A stretch of DNA of 64,000 nucleotides, taken from Micrococcus sp. (GTDB taxonomy: Bacteria > Actinomycetota > Actinomycetes > Actinomycetales > Micrococcaceae). Positions 37,259-48,478 of the stretch are shown piece by piece. The DNA lies in contig JASBVO010000011.1 of the NCBI GenBank assembly GCA_029961105.1, positions 62,001 to 126,000 on the forward strand, in the 5' to 3' direction. A program made the translations under genes and the position numbers. Positions within the stretch are counted from its first letter, which is position 1. Each line of letters begins with the position of its first letter. Under the pieces are notes generated by a model. It ran no database searches. It had not been told where the DNA came from and saw nothing but the letters and a program-made list of their open reading frames with translations.

Positions 37259-38514
37259 GCGCCGGCACCCGCCCCACCGGTGGCCGCGGAGGCCTCCAGG
37301 GCGGCCACGCCGGGCAGCGTCTTGCCCTCGAGGTACTCGAGCGAGGCACCGCCGCCGGTGGAGATGTGGCCGAACTGGGAGTCGTCGAAGCCCAGCGTCC
37401 GCACCGCGGCCGCGGAGTCCCCGCCGCCGACGACCGTCAGGCCCTCCGCCTCGGTCAGCGCCTGGGCCACGGTGCGGGTGCCCTGGGCGAAGGCCTCGAA
37501 CTCGAACACGCCCATCGGCCCGTTCCAGAACACGGTCCGGGCCCCGCGGATCTCCGCTCCGAAGGCCTCCCGCGTGTCCGGACCGATGTCCAGGCCCATG
37601 GCCTTCTCGCCGTGGGCGCCCGAGGCCAGGGCGTCCACGGGCAGGACCTCGTGGTCGGCATCGGCGGAGAAGCCGGAGGCCATCACGATGTCCGTGGGCA
37701 GCACGATCCGGCAGCCGCCGTCCTCGGCGCGCCTGAGGTACTCGGTGACGACCGGCACCTGGTCCTCCTCGAGCAGCGAGGCGCCCACCTCGTGGCCCTG
37801 GGCCTTGAGGAAGGTGAAGAGCATGCCGCCGCCGATCAGCAGGGTGTCGGCACGGTCCATGAGGTTGTCGATCACGGCGAGCTTGTCCGAGACCTTGGAG
37901 CCGCCGAGGACCACCACGTAGGGGCGCTCGGGATCCCCCGTGAGGCGGGACAGCACGTCGAGCTCCCGGGCGACCAGGGTCCCCTGGTAGGACGGCAGCT
38001 TCGCGGCGACGTCGTAGACCGAGGCGTGCTTGCGGTGCACGGCTCCGAAGGCGTCGTCCACGTAGGCACCGCGCCCGGCCGTGAGCGCCGCCATCTCGGC
38101 CGCCAGCGCGGCGCGCTCGGCGTCGTCCTTGGACGTCTCCCGCGGATCGAAGCGGACGTTCTCGAGCAGCAGGATCCCCCCGTCGGCCAGCGCGGCCGCC
38201 TGCTCGCGGGCCGACTCGCCGGTGACGTCCGCGGCCAGGCGCACCTCACGCCCGGCCAGCTCCGCCATCCGCTCTGCCGCCGGCCGCAGCGAGTACTGCG
38301 GGTCGGGCTGGCCCTTGGGGCGGCCCAGGTGGGCCATGACGATCACCCGGGCGCCGGCGTCGGCCAGCGCGGTGATCACCGGCAGCGACGCGCGGATGCG
38401 GCCGTCGTCGGCCACGGTCCCGTCGTCCAGCGGGACGTTCAGGTCCGAGCGGACCAGGACGTGACGTCCGGCGACGCCTTCCTGCAGCAGGTCGTCAAGG
38501 GTCTTGGCGGTCAT
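37255..38514 (-). CDS. pgk: Phosphoglycerate kinase
   Basis: ATP-forming glycolytic kinase of 419 aa. [35 protein letters not shown] and GGGDSAAAV are characteristic. The C-terminus has a short Ala/Gly tail. Lies 51 nt after gap and overlaps tpiA by 4 nt. Confidence 0.97.
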   Translation of the reverse strand: MTAKTLDDLLQEGVAGRHVLVRSDLNVPLDDGTVADDGRIRASLPVITALADAGARVIVMAHLGRPKGQPDPQYSLRPAAERMAELAGREVRLAADVTGESAREQAAALADGGILLLENVRFDPRETSKDDAERAALAAEMAALTAGRGAYVDDAFGAVHRKHASVYDVAAKLPSYQGTLVARELDVLSRLTGDPERPYVVVLGGSKVSDKLAVIDNLMDRADTLLIGGGMLFTFLKAQGHEVGASLLEEDQVPVVTEYLRRAEDGGCRIVLPTDIVMASGFSADADHEVLPVDALASGAHGEKAMGLDIGPDTREAFGAEIRGARTVFWNGPMGVFEFEAFAQGTRTVAQALTEAEGLTVVGGGDSAAAVRTLGFDDSQFGHISTGGGASLEYLEGKTLPGVAALEASAATGGAGAGA

Positions 38515-38565
38515 GCGGAGTGCCTCTTTCGGGGGGTCTTTGCTCGTTGTCGTGCGGTGGACCGG

Positions 38566-39693
<1,128 letters not shown>

Positions 39694-40317
39694 TCAGCGG
39701 GTGATCAGCTGCGGGGCGCCGGTGCGGGCGGCCTCGAAGCGGGCGGCGACGTCGGCCCAGTTGACGATGTTCCACACGGCCTTGACGTAGTCGGCCTTGA
39801 CGTTCTGGTAGTCCAGGTAGAAGGCGTGCTCCCACATGTCCAGCTGGAACAGCGGGATGGTGGCCACCGGCACGCCGTTCTGCTGGTCGTAGAACTGCTC
39901 GATGACGAGGTTGCCGCCGATGGGCTCATAGGCCAGCACGGCCCAGCCGGAGCCCTGGATGCCCAGCGCGGCGGCGGTGAAGTGGGCCTGGAACTTGTCG
40001 AAGGAGCCGAAGAACTCGTCGATGGCCGCGGCGAGCTCGCCCTCGGGCTTGTCTCCGCCGTTCGGGGAGAGGTTCTTCCAGAAGATGGAGTGGTTGGTGT
40101 GCCCGCCGAGGTTGAAGGCCAGGTCCTTGGAGAACTGGTTGATGGAGGTGAAGTCGTTGGCCTCGCGGGCCGCGGCGAGCTTCTCCAGGGCGGTGTTGGC
40201 GCCCTTGACGTAGGTGGCGTGGTGCTTGGAGTGGTGCAGCTCCATGATCTTCGCCGAGATGTGCGGCTCGAGAGCGGCGTAGTCGTAATCCAGCTCCGGC
40301 AGGGTGAATTCAGCCAT
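39694..40317 (-). CDS. sodA: Superoxide dismutase (Mn/Fe family)
   Basis: A 207-aa Mn/Fe superoxide dismutase. Metal ligands lie in MELHHSKHH (His27), [10 protein letters not shown] (second His) and [11 protein letters not shown] (Asp and His). Gly and Gln positions suggest manganese, but the metal cannot be proven by eye. No signal peptide, so cytoplasmic or released without one. Strong RBS AAGGAGG before the ATG; own promoter and terminator, thus monocistronic. Confidence 0.96.
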   Translation of the reverse strand: MAEFTLPELDYDYAALEPHISAKIMELHHSKHHATYVKGANTALEKLAAAREANDFTSINQFSKDLAFNLGGHTNHSIFWKNLSPNGGDKPEGELAAAIDEFFGSFDKFQAHFTAAALGIQGSGWAVLAYEPIGGNLVIEQFYDQQNGVPVATIPLFQLDMWEHAFYLDYQNVKADYVKAVWNIVNWADVAARFEAARTGAPQLITR

Positions 40318-40400
40318 TATTCCTCCTTGGTGGACGTGTGGCCGGGACCTGCGATACAGGCCCCCGCGGATCGTGGCCCCGAGAAGGAGCCACCTGTCTC

Positions 40401-40406
40401 ATCCTA
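40401..40406 (-). promoter_or_regulatory. -10 element of sodA
   Basis: Minus-strand TAGGAT lies about 84 nt before the sodA ATG. TTGGCC is present 20 nt upstream, a poorly spaced -35. The rest of the 297-nt gap (40318-40614) holds this promoter, a 20-bp tandem duplication and the RBS of the next gene; nothing else is evident. Confidence 0.4.
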
Positions 40407-40490
40407 AGCATGCGCGGGGCCCGGGTGGCCAATGATTCCGCTGTCAGCGGCAATGCGCGGTCCACGTCCGGGCCGGTCACGGGCGGCCTG

Positions 40491-40530
40491 CCCGGCCCGG
40501 AGGGGTCCTGCCCGGCCCGGAGGGGTCCTG
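40491..40530 (+). repeat. Exact 20-bp tandem duplication upstream of the DUF2243 gene
   Basis: CCCGGCCCGGAGGGGTCCTG is present twice head to tail at 40491-40510 and 40511-40530, then degenerates (CCGGGCCC). It lies about 85 nt upstream of the DUF2243 start codon, in or near its promoter. Confidence 0.9.
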
Positions 40531-40614
40531 CCGGGCCCACGCCGTTGCCAGCGGCGCTCCGGGGATGATCACAATGGGGGCGTCCACCGCAGGCCGACCC
40601 CAGGGAGCGAACCG

Positions 40615-41124
40615 ATGTCCACCGCAGACAGGGGTGACGGCCGGGCGGACCCCACGAGTGCGGGCCCGGGGACGGCGGCCCGTGCGGACCGGCGCACGGT
40701 GGCCTCGGGGTTCCTGTTCGGCTGCGGGATCGCGGCGTCGATGATCGACCTGTTCATCTTCCACCTGGGACTGCAGTGGCATCACTTCTACGACCTGTCC
40801 ACGACCGAGGTGGCGCTGGCAGCCGACGGCGTGTTCCACGCCGTCGGCTGGTTCGTCACGGTCTGGGGGCTGTTCCTGCTGGCGGACGTGCGCCGGCGCA
40901 CCGACGTGTCCTGGCGCCGCTGGACGGGGGCCGTGGTTGCCGGGGTCGGCGCCTTCCAGCTCGTCGACGCGGTCGTCAACCACAAGGTGCTGCGGATCCA
41001 CCAGATCCGCTACCACGTGGACCTGCTGCCGTATGACGTGGCCTGGACCGGCTCGGCCGCGCTGCTGCTGCTGGCCGGGGCCGTCATGCTGTGGCGCACC
41101 CGGCAGGCCGGGGCCGCCGGTTGA
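40615..41124 (+). CDS. DUF2243 domain membrane protein
   Basis: A 169-aa protein with four membrane helices (about 30-48, 65-90, 102-120 and 145-160). The DUF2243 signatures FHLGLQWHHFYDLSTTEVALAADGVFHAVGWF and NHKVLRIHQIRYHVDLLPYDVAW are rich in conserved His, suggesting metal or heme contact. ATG 40615 has AGGGAG. It overlaps the CtaG-like gene, a frequent partner in actinobacteria and proteobacteria. Exact role unknown. Confidence 0.88.
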   Translation: MSTADRGDGRADPTSAGPGTAARADRRTVASGFLFGCGIAASMIDLFIFHLGLQWHHFYDLSTTEVALAADGVFHAVGWFVTVWGLFLLADVRRRTDVSWRRWTGAVVAGVGAFQLVDAVVNHKVLRIHQIRYHVDLLPYDVAWTGSAALLLLAGAVMLWRTRQAGAAG

Positions 41125-41939
41125 GTCCCGCGCTCATGGCCCACCGCCACGGCAGCGGCCACGACGCGCTGGGCTGGGTCCTGGCCGACGGCGCCATCGT
41201 CCTGCTGCTGGCCGCCGCGATCGGCTACGCGGTGGCCCTGCGCGCATCCCGGAGCCGGTCCCCGTGGCCGGTGCGGCGCACCCTGTCCTGGTACGCGGGG
41301 CTGGGGTGCGCGTCCGCGGCCCTGCTCGGCCCGGTCGCCGGGGCGGCCCACGCCAGCTTCACGGCGCACATGGCCGGACACCTGCTGCTGGGCATGGCCG
41401 CCCCCCTGCTCCTGGCACTCGCCGCGCCGGTGACCCTGGGCCTGCGGGCGCTGCCAGTGGCCGCGGCACGCTCCCTGACGCGTCTGCTGCGCAGCCGGTA
41501 CCTGCGGGGCGTCACGCACCCGGTGGCCGCGGCCGTGCTCAATGCCGGCGGCCTGTGGCTGCTGTACACGACACCGCTCTACCAGTCGATGCACGGCTCG
41601 GCGCTGCTGCACGCGCTGGTGCACACCCACGTCCTGGTGGCCGGCTACCTCTTCACGGCGGCCCTCGTGGGCCCGGACCCGGATCCGCATCGGGCGTCGA
41701 TGCCGGTGCGCTCGGCGGTGCTGATCGGCTTCATCGCCGCCCATTCGATGCTGGCCAAGTGGCTCTACGCGCATCCTCCGGCCGGGGTGGGCCGGGCTGA
41801 CGGCGAGGCCGGTGCCCTGCTGATGTACTACGGCGGGGACGCCGTGGACGTGGTCCTGATCGTGCTGCTGTTCAGCGGCTGGTACGCCGCCACCCGGCCC
41901 CGCGCGGCGGCACGCGCCGGGATGGCGACCGGGAGCTAG
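41121..41939 (+). CDS. Cytochrome c oxidase assembly factor CtaG-like membrane protein
   Basis: caa3_CtaG family protein of about 272 aa with seven hydrophobic segments. Conserved His-rich stretches ([52 protein letters not shown]) fit a copper-handling assembly factor. TTG 41121 overlaps the DUF2243 stop (TTGA); ATG 41136 is the alternative. Its TAG stop lies in a CTAG that also forms the whiA stop on the other strand. Confidence 0.87.
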   Translation: MSPALMAHRHGSGHDALGWVLADGAIVLLLAAAIGYAVALRASRSRSPWPVRRTLSWYAGLGCASAALLGPVAGAAHASFTAHMAGHLLLGMAAPLLLALAAPVTLGLRALPVAAARSLTRLLRSRYLRGVTHPVAAAVLNAGGLWLLYTTPLYQSMHGSALLHALVHTHVLVAGYLFTAALVGPDPDPHRASMPVRSAVLIGFIAAHSMLAKWLYAHPPAGVGRADGEAGALLMYYGGDAVDVVLIVLLFSGWYAATRPRAAARAGMATGS

Positions 41940-42928
41940 TCCCCGTCCGCCCCGGACGGCACCTCGACGGCCAGGGCGGCGTCGGTCCCGGGCAGGCCCT
42001 CCTCCGCGGCACGCTTGTCCGCCATGGCCAGCAGGCGGCGGATGCGCCCGGCGATCGCGTCCTTCGTCATGGGCGGGTCGGCGAGCCGGCCCAGCTCGTC
42101 CAGGGAGGCCTGCTTGTGCTGGACCCGGAGCTGGCCGGCGTACTTCAGGTGGTCGGGGACGTCCTCGCCGAGGATCTCCAGCGCGCGCTCCACCCGGGCC
42201 CCGGCGGCGACGGCGGCCTGGGCCGAACGGCGCAGGTTGGCGTCGTCGAAGTTGGCCAGCCGGTTCGCGGTGGCACGGACCTCCTTGCGGGTGCGCCTTT
42301 CCTCCCAGACCAGCACGGTGTCGTGGGCGCCCATCCGGGTCAGCAGCGCGGCGATCGCATCGCCGTCGCGGATCACCACGCGGTCCACGCCGCGCACCTC
42401 GCGGGCCTTGGCGGTGATCCCCAGCCGCCGTGCCGCGCCCACCAGCGCCAGGGCGGCCTCGGGCCCGGGGCAGGTGACCTCCAGTGCGGAGGACCGGCCC
42501 GGTTCCGTCAGCGATCCGTGGGCCAGGAACGCACCGCGCCAGACGGCCTCGGCATCCGCGACGGTGCCGTTGACGATCGCCGGCGGCAGCCCGCGCACGG
42601 GACGGCCCCGCACGTCCAGCAGCCCGGTCTGCCGGGCCAGGGACTCCCCGTCGCGGACCACGCGGATCACGTAGCGGTTGCCCTTGCGCAGGTTGCCCCC
42701 GGACACGACGATGATCTCGCTGCCGTGCCCGTACACCTCCGCGATCGCGGTCCGCAGGCGGCGGGCCGCCGCCGCATTGTCCAGCTCGGCCTCGATGACG
42801 ATGCGCCCGGAGATGATGTGCAGTCCGCCGGCGAAGCGCAGGATCGCCGACACCTCGGCCTTGCGCTCAGAGGAACTCCTGACCGCGTGATGGGTCAGCT
42901 CCTCTTTCACCGCAGCAGTCAGGGCCAT
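41936..42928 (-). CDS. whiA: DNA-binding protein WhiA
   Basis: Actinobacterial and Firmicute regulator of 330 aa with an N-terminal LAGLIDADG-like domain ([40 protein letters not shown]) and a C-terminal helix-turn-helix (about 270-315, [29 protein letters not shown]). In Streptomyces it controls sporulation genes; in non-sporulating relatives it is linked to division. ATG 42928 has GAGG. Follows yvcK by 67 nt. Confidence 0.96.
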   Translation of the reverse strand: MALTAAVKEELTHHAVRSSSERKAEVSAILRFAGGLHIISGRIVIEAELDNAAAARRLRTAIAEVYGHGSEIIVVSGGNLRKGNRYVIRVVRDGESLARQTGLLDVRGRPVRGLPPAIVNGTVADAEAVWRGAFLAHGSLTEPGRSSALEVTCPGPEAALALVGAARRLGITAKAREVRGVDRVVIRDGDAIAALLTRMGAHDTVLVWEERRTRKEVRATANRLANFDDANLRRSAQAAVAAGARVERALEILGEDVPDHLKYAGQLRVQHKQASLDELGRLADPPMTKDAIAGRIRRLLAMADKRAAEEGLPGTDAALAVEVPSGADGD

Positions 42929-42995
42929 GGGTCGCCTCACATCTTTCACTAGAACTCGTGGGATCCGGCCGGGACCGGGTGGATACGCGCAGGGA

Positions 42996-44036
42996 TCAGG
43001 GCCTCTTGAAGGCCTCCTGGAAGGCCAGGGCCAGGCGCAACGGGTCGTGCACCGGCATCCCGGAACCGGCCCCCACCTTACTAAACTGCACGGCCGCGCC
43101 CAGACGCGAGGCCGCCTCCTCGAAGCCCTCGCGGTCCTGGACGGCGTCGGGATCGGCCAGCACGACGTCGAGCCGCAGGTCCGGCGCATGATGGTGCACC
43201 ACCTCGAGGTGGTCGGCCGCGCTCATGCCGGTCGTCTCGGCGGTGTCCGTGGTGAGGTTCATCACCAGGGCTCGGCGCGCGGGGGTCCCCTCGAGGGCCT
43301 CCCGCAGTTCGGGCAGCAGCAGGTGCGGCAGGACCGAGGTGTACCAGGATCCCGGCCCGAGCACGACCCAGTCGGAGAGCTCGATGGCCTCCAGGGACTC
43401 CCGGCAGGCCGGGGCGCCGTCCGGCTGGAGGCGGATCTGGGACACCCGCCCGTTCCGGCCCGCGGCGGCGAGGGACGCCTGCCCGGTGATGGTGCGCCGG
43501 ACCAGCTCGCCCTGCGGGCTCTCGGCGAGCAGGGAGCCGGAGATGGTGAGCGGGACGGTGGACATGGGCAGGACCTGCCCGCGGGCCCCGAGCAGCGCCC
43601 CGGCCCAGCGCAGCCCGCTGACCGGGTCCCCGAGCAGTTCCCACAGGGCCACGATGAGCAGGTTGCCCAGGGCGTGGTTGTCCAGCGTGCCCTCGACCCC
43701 TTCCTTGGAGTGGAAGCGGTGCTGCATCACGTCACGCCAGGTGCGCCCCCAGTCGGTGTCGTCGCACAGTGCCGCCAGGGCCATCCGCAGGTCGCCCGGG
43801 GGCAGCACGTCCATCTCCTGCCGGATGCGGCCGGAGGAGCCACCGTCGTCGGCCACCGTGACGACGGCCGTGATCTCCCCGGCGATCAGGCGCAGGGCCC
43901 GCAGGGTGGCGGAGAGCCCGTGCCCGCCGCCCAGCGCGGTGACGCGGAGCGTGGGGTCGTAGGTCCCGGAGGCCTGCACCGCGCGCGCCTGGGTGCTCGG
44001 CGCGAGCGGCAGCTGACCGGTGAAGTGCGTGCTCAT
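42996..44036 (-). CDS. yvcK: YvcK/CofD-like gluconeogenesis-linked protein
   Basis: A 346-aa protein of the YvcK family, which binds UDP-GlcNAc and links carbon use with cell-wall synthesis. [44 protein letters not shown] and [10 protein letters not shown] are diagnostic. It overlaps rapZ by 4 nt and precedes whiA, the conserved rapZ-yvcK-whiA order. Confidence 0.95.
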   Translation of the reverse strand: MSTHFTGQLPLAPSTQARAVQASGTYDPTLRVTALGGGHGLSATLRALRLIAGEITAVVTVADDGGSSGRIRQEMDVLPPGDLRMALAALCDDTDWGRTWRDVMQHRFHSKEGVEGTLDNHALGNLLIVALWELLGDPVSGLRWAGALLGARGQVLPMSTVPLTISGSLLAESPQGELVRRTITGQASLAAAGRNGRVSQIRLQPDGAPACRESLEAIELSDWVVLGPGSWYTSVLPHLLLPELREALEGTPARRALVMNLTTDTAETTGMSAADHLEVVHHHAPDLRLDVVLADPDAVQDREGFEEAASRLGAAVQFSKVGAGSGMPVHDPLRLALAFQEAFKRP

Positions 44037-44926
44037 TCCCGCCCCAGGTCCCGGTGCTGCACGTTGACGGTGACCCGCGGGAGCTGGCCGAGACGCCGGG
44101 CCAGCTCCTCCGAGACGGCCACCGAGCGGTGCTTGCCCCCGGTACAGCCGATGGCGAAGGTGGCGTAGTGCTTGTTCTCCCGCCGATACCCCTCCAGGAC
44201 CGGCAGCAGGGTCTCCACGAAGCGGTCCACGAACTCGCCGGCGCCGTCCTGGCCCAGGACGTAGTCGGACACGGCCTGATCCTTGCCGGTGTACGGGCGC
44301 AGTTCCGGCACCCAGTGCGGGTTGGGCAGGAACCGGACGTCGGCCACGAAGTTGGCGTCCTGCGGCAGGCCGTACTTGAAGCCGAAGCTCATCACGTTCA
44401 GGCGCAGCACGATCGGCCCCGACTCGGTGAACAGCTCCGTGATGGTGGTGGCCAGGGAGTGGACGTTCATGGCGGTGGTGTCCACCACGACCTCGGCCTG
44501 CTCCTTGAGGTCCTTCAGCAGCAGCCGCTCGGCGGCGATGCCGTCCGGGATGCGGCCCGAACCCTGGAGCGGGTGCGGCCGGCGGGCGGACTCGAACCGG
44601 CGGACCAGCAGCTCGTCCGAGGCGTCCAGGAACAGCACCCGGTAGTCCACGCCCTGGGCGCGCAGTTGCTCGAGGGCCTCCTGGATGTCCTTGAAGAGGT
44701 CCTTGGAGCGGACGTCCACCACCAGGGCCATCCGCGGGATGGCCTCCGGCGAGCGGCCGACGAGGTCCGTGAGGGTGCCGAACAGCTGCGGGGGGATGTT
44801 CTCGACCACGTACCAGCCATGGTCCTCGAGCGCGTGTGCGGCGGTGGTGCGCCCGGCCCCGGACATGCCGGTGACGATGAGTACTTCGGAAGTGGCGGGT
44901 TTCACCGGGATCAGGCCGTCGATCAT
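44033..44926 (-). CDS. rapZ: RapZ-family nucleotide-binding protein
   Basis: A 297-aa P-loop protein of the RapZ/YvcJ family. The P-loop reads GMSGAGRT (20-27), with Arg in place of the usual Lys, as I recall in other actinobacterial members. The C-terminal domain contains SFGFKYGLPQDANFVADVRFLPNP and IGCTGGKHRSV. In E. coli it directs decay of GlmZ RNA; the role in actinobacteria is not settled. The start lies 19 nt after uvrC. Confidence 0.94.
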   Translation of the reverse strand: MIDGLIPVKPATSEVLIVTGMSGAGRTTAAHALEDHGWYVVENIPPQLFGTLTDLVGRSPEAIPRMALVVDVRSKDLFKDIQEALEQLRAQGVDYRVLFLDASDELLVRRFESARRPHPLQGSGRIPDGIAAERLLLKDLKEQAEVVVDTTAMNVHSLATTITELFTESGPIVLRLNVMSFGFKYGLPQDANFVADVRFLPNPHWVPELRPYTGKDQAVSDYVLGQDGAGEFVDRFVETLLPVLEGYRRENKHYATFAIGCTGGKHRSVAVSEELARRLGQLPRVTVNVQHRDLGRE

Positions 44927-44945
44927 GCGTCCAGCCTACCCAGTC

Positions 44946-46979
44946 TCAGTCGAGGATCTCCCCGGTCGCCAGGTTGACCCCGGGCAGGCCCGCATCGGGT
45001 CCATCCGGCTGGTCCCGTGCCTGGTCAGGGGCGCTTTCCGGCGCCTGGTCCGGCTGCAGGGCGGCGCGCACGGAGGCCGCCAGGGACCGCCCGATGCCCG
45101 GCGCCTGGCAGAGCTCCTCAGGGCTCGCGGCCCGGATCCGCTTGACCGAGCCGAAGTGCTTGAGCAGCGCCTTCTGCTTGGCCGGGCCCAGCCCCGGGAT
45201 CCCGTCCAGGGCGGAGGAGACCATCGACTTGGCACGCTTCTGCCGGTGGAAGGTGATCGCGAAGCGGTGGGACTCATCCCGCAGGCGCTGGAGCATGTAC
45301 AGGCCCTGGGAGGCCCGGGGCAGCACGATCGGGAACTCCTCCCCCGGCAGCCACAGCTCCTCGAGCCGCTTGGCCAGTCCGACCACGGGCAGGTCGGTGA
45401 TGCCCAGGTCCGCCAGGGCCTGGGCGGCCGAGGCCACCTGGGCGGGACCGCCGTCGACGACCACCAGCGAGGGCGGGTAGGCGAACCGCCGGGCCCCCGG
45501 GTCCTCCGCTGCGGCGCCCTGCTCGCCGGCCGGGCCGGCGTCGGGGATCTCCCCGGTGGTGAAGGAGCCGTTGCGTTCCTGGTCCTGGAGGTAGTGCCGG
45601 AAGCGGCGCGTCAGCACGTTGTGCATGGCGGCGGTGTCGTCCCGGGCCGCCTCTCCGGTGACGGCGAACTTGCGGTAGTCGGACTTCTTCGGCAGGCCGT
45701 CCTCGACGACCACCATGGACCCGACCACGTTGGTGCCGGAGACGTGCGAGATGTCGTAGCACTCGATCCGCAGGAGCGGCTCGTCCAGTTCGAGGGCCTC
45801 CTGCAACTCGCGCAGCGCGGCCGACCGGGTGGTCAGGTCCCCGGCGCGGCGGGTCTTGTGCAGGCGCAGGGCCATCTGGGCGTTCTCCTGCACCGTCTCC
45901 ATCAGGGCCCGCTTGTCCCCCCGCCGCGGGACGCGCAGGCTGACCTGCGCCCCGCGCAGGCCGGTGAGCAGCGTCGCGACCTGGTCCGCGTCCTCCGGCA
46001 GCTCGGGGACCAGCACCTCGCGCGGGATCCGGCTGGAGTCCTCGAGGGAGCCGTAGACCTGCTCGAGCAGCTGCTCGACCATCTTCGGGCCGGAGACGTC
46101 CTCGACCTTCTCCACCACCCAGCCGCGCTGGCCGCGGATCCGGCCCTCGCGCACGTGGAACACCTGGACGGCCGCCTCGAGCTCGTCCTCGGCGAAGGCG
46201 AAGATGTCCGCCTCCGTGGACTCGGAGAGCACCACGGCGTTGCGCTCGAACACCCGCTTCAGCGCGGCGATGTCGTCCCGGCGGCGGGCGGCGTCCTCGT
46301 AGCGCAGCTCGGCCACCGCCTCCTTCATCTGCTCCTCGAGGCGGCGGATGTACCGGTGGGCGTCCCCGGCCATGAAGTCGCAGAAATCCTGGGCAAGCTG
46401 TCGGTGGTCCTCGGGGCTGATGCGGCCCACGCAGGGGGCGGCGCACTTGTCGATGTAGCCCATCAGGCAGGGCCGGCCGGAGAGCTCGGCACGCCGGAAC
46501 ACGCCGGCGGAGCAGGTCCGGACGGGGAACACCCGCAGCATCAGGTCCACGGTCTCCCGGATGGCCTTGGCGGGGTGGAACGGCCCGAAGTACTTCACGC
46601 CCTTGCGCCGGTCACCGCGCATCACTTGGACCCGGGGGTACTTCTCGTTCATGGTCACGGCCAGGTACGGGTAGGACTTGTCGTCCCGGTACATGATGTT
46701 GAACCGCGGGGTGTACTGCTTGATCCACGTGTACTCGAGCTGCAGGGCCTCCAGCTCCGAGCCCACCACGGTCCACTCCACGGAGGACGCGGTGAACACC
46801 ATGGTGCGGGTCTTGGGGTGCAGTCCGGAGGGATCCTGGAAGTAGGACGCCAGCCGGGACCGCAGGTTCTTGGCCTTGCCCACGTAGACGACCCGCCCGT
46901 CCGGGTCCCGGAATCGGTACACGCCCGGCGAGGTGGGGACCTCCCCGCTCTTCGGCCGGTAGCTGGACGGATCAGCCAT
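44946..46979 (-). CDS. uvrC: Excinuclease ABC subunit C
   Basis: Nuclease of nucleotide excision repair, 677 aa. The GIY-YIG domain is at about 15-95 (PGVYRFRDPDGRVVYVGKAKNLRSRLASYF), followed by the Cys cluster (CSAGVFRRAELSGRPCLMGYIDKCAAPCVG), a UVR motif (about 205-240), the RNase H-like C domain and a final helix-hairpin-helix. An acidic and Gln-rich tail ends the protein. Starts 17 nt after the acyltransferase gene, so probably co-transcribed with it. Confidence 0.97.
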   Translation of the reverse strand: MADPSSYRPKSGEVPTSPGVYRFRDPDGRVVYVGKAKNLRSRLASYFQDPSGLHPKTRTMVFTASSVEWTVVGSELEALQLEYTWIKQYTPRFNIMYRDDKSYPYLAVTMNEKYPRVQVMRGDRRKGVKYFGPFHPAKAIRETVDLMLRVFPVRTCSAGVFRRAELSGRPCLMGYIDKCAAPCVGRISPEDHRQLAQDFCDFMAGDAHRYIRRLEEQMKEAVAELRYEDAARRRDDIAALKRVFERNAVVLSESTEADIFAFAEDELEAAVQVFHVREGRIRGQRGWVVEKVEDVSGPKMVEQLLEQVYGSLEDSSRIPREVLVPELPEDADQVATLLTGLRGAQVSLRVPRRGDKRALMETVQENAQMALRLHKTRRAGDLTTRSAALRELQEALELDEPLLRIECYDISHVSGTNVVGSMVVVEDGLPKKSDYRKFAVTGEAARDDTAAMHNVLTRRFRHYLQDQERNGSFTTGEIPDAGPAGEQGAAAEDPGARRFAYPPSLVVVDGGPAQVASAAQALADLGITDLPVVGLAKRLEELWLPGEEFPIVLPRASQGLYMLQRLRDESHRFAITFHRQKRAKSMVSSALDGIPGLGPAKQKALLKHFGSVKRIRAASPEELCQAPGIGRSLAASVRAALQPDQAPESAPDQARDQPDGPDAGLPGVNLATGEILD

Positions 46980-46996
46980 GGCGCATCAGTCCTGCC

Positions 46997-47671
46997 TCAG
47001 TCCTGGGCCCCGCCGACCGGGGCGTTGTACTGGTCCACCCGCTCCTGGCCGGAGAGCGCGGCGATCGCGTCCATGACCTGGGCGGTGGCCTGGCGGCGCG
47101 GTGGCAGCGGGTGCTTGCGCCCCATCCTCTCGAAACACAGGGGCTCGCCCACGGTGAGGGTGAAGTGGTGCGGGGTGACGCGGTTGGTCCCGGGCGGCTG
47201 GAGCCGCTCGGTGCCCCGCAGCCCCACCGGCACCACCGGCATGCCGGTGGTCAGGGCCAGCCAGCCGACGCCCGTGCGGCCCTTGTAGAGCCGCCCGTCC
47301 CGGCTTCGGGTGCCCTCGGGATAGATCCCGACGCCGTCCCCGGCCTCCACGAGCTCGACCAGCTGGTCGAGCGCCGCCACGGAGGCGGCCTTCTGGTCCC
47401 GCTGGACGGGGATCGACCCCACGGACTCGAAGAAGCCCTTCATCACCCGGCCCTTGAGGCCCGGCTGGATGAAGTACTCGGCCTTGGCGAAGAAGTGGAC
47501 CATCCGGGGCATGAGCGCCTGCAGGATCACGGAGTCCAGGAAGGACAGGTGGTTGCTGGCCACGATGAACCCGCCCGTCTGCGGCACGTTCTCGAGCCCG
47601 GTGACGGTGGGCCGGCAGGTGACCTTCAGGGCGGTGCGGAATGCCCAGCGCACGGCCTCATTGGTCGCCAT
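46997..47671 (-). CDS. 1-acyl-sn-glycerol-3-phosphate acyltransferase
   Basis: PlsC-type membrane-associated enzyme of 224 aa making phosphatidic acid. NHLSFLD (H-x4-D motif, about 40-46), GSIPVQRD, YPEGTRSRDG and VPVGLRGTE correspond to acyltransferase blocks I-IV. Only one weak hydrophobic segment is seen, so it is probably a peripheral membrane protein. ATG has GAGAGG upstream. It has its own promoter at 47741-47746. Confidence 0.92.
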   Translation of the reverse strand: MATNEAVRWAFRTALKVTCRPTVTGLENVPQTGGFIVASNHLSFLDSVILQALMPRMVHFFAKAEYFIQPGLKGRVMKGFFESVGSIPVQRDQKAASVAALDQLVELVEAGDGVGIYPEGTRSRDGRLYKGRTGVGWLALTTGMPVVPVGLRGTERLQPPGTNRVTPHHFTLTVGEPLCFERMGRKHPLPPRRQATAQVMDAIAALSGQERVDQYNAPVGGAQD

Positions 47672-47740
47672 GTCCGTCCTCTCCGTGGGTCAGTTCCTGC
47701 TGGTCCGCGCCGGTTCCCTCCAGGCCCGGCGGACCGGTCC

Positions 47741-47746
47741 ATCATA
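47741..47746 (-). promoter_or_regulatory. -10 element upstream of the acyltransferase gene
   Basis: Minus-strand TATGAT is a near-consensus -10, giving a leader of about 65 nt. It probably drives the acyltransferase and uvrC, perhaps also rapZ-yvcK-whiA. Confidence 0.5.
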
Positions 47747-47752
47747 GTGCCC

Positions 47753-48478
47753 TCAGTGCTGGATGGCGCGCTCGCCGAGCAGCCGCCGGCACAGGGCCGG
47801 CAATTCGGCGGCGCTGCCGCACAGGGCATCGGCCCCGGCCGCCGTGAGCTCGGACCGGTCACCGAACCCCCACAGCACCCCGATGCCGGGCAGGCCGTGG
47901 TGCGCGGCCCCGTCCAGGTCGAAGTGGCGGTCCCCCACCATCACGGCGTGCGGGTGCCGCTCACCGTCCATCCCGACGGCGGCCAGCGCCTCGGCCATCG
48001 CCTGCACCTTGGTGCCCCCGGGCGGGATGGGTGCGGTCTCGTCGTCGCTGGAGCCGCAGACGGCGACGAAGTGGTGGTCCAGCCCCTGGACCCTCAGCAG
48101 CTGGCGCGCGGCGGAGACCGGCTTGGAGGTGGCCACCACCAGGTCGTGGTCCCGGCCCAGGTCCTCCAGCGCCTCACGGATCCCCGGGTAGACGAGACTG
48201 GCGGCCATGCCGTGGTCCCGGTAGCCGGCCCGGTACTCGCGGATGAGCACCGGCAGGTTCCCCTCGTCCACCCCGTCCAGGCTCCGCAGCCCCTCGCGCA
48301 GCGGCGGGCCGACGAGCGTGCGCAACCGCTCCGGGCCCGGCACGGGCAGCCCGTGGCGGGCCAGGGTGGCGGCGATCCCGCCGGTGATGGACCCCGCGGG
48401 GTCCACGAGGGTTCCGTCCAGGTCCAGCAGGACGGCGGGACGGGAGCCGCCGCCGGCGCCGGGCGCCCCGGCCGTCAC
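47753..48478 (-). CDS. HAD family hydrolase (phosphoglycolate phosphatase-like)
   Basis: A 241-aa HAD phosphatase: nucleophile motif [11 protein letters not shown] (about 17-27), VVATSKP (Thr/Ser motif and Lys), and [12 protein letters not shown] (acidic motif). The helical cap domain between residues 30 and 95 matches the Gph/PpaX subfamily. The substrate is unknown. GTG 48478 overlaps the uvrA stop by 4 nt, so it is expressed with uvrA. Confidence 0.9.
   Translation of the reverse strand: MTAGAPGAGGGSRPAVLLDLDGTLVDPAGSITGGIAATLARHGLPVPGPERLRTLVGPPLREGLRSLDGVDEGNLPVLIREYRAGYRDHGMAASLVYPGIREALEDLGRDHDLVVATSKPVSAARQLLRVQGLDHHFVAVCGSSDDETAPIPPGGTKVQAMAEALAAVGMDGERHPHAVMVGDRHFDLDGAAHHGLPGIGVLWGFGDRSELTAAGADALCGSAAELPALCRRLLGERAIQH

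Noticed and set aside
44033-44926. RapZ P-loop Lys replaced by Arg as a sign of inactivation
   Set aside because: I recall the same Arg in other actinobacterial RapZ proteins, so it is a lineage feature rather than a defect.
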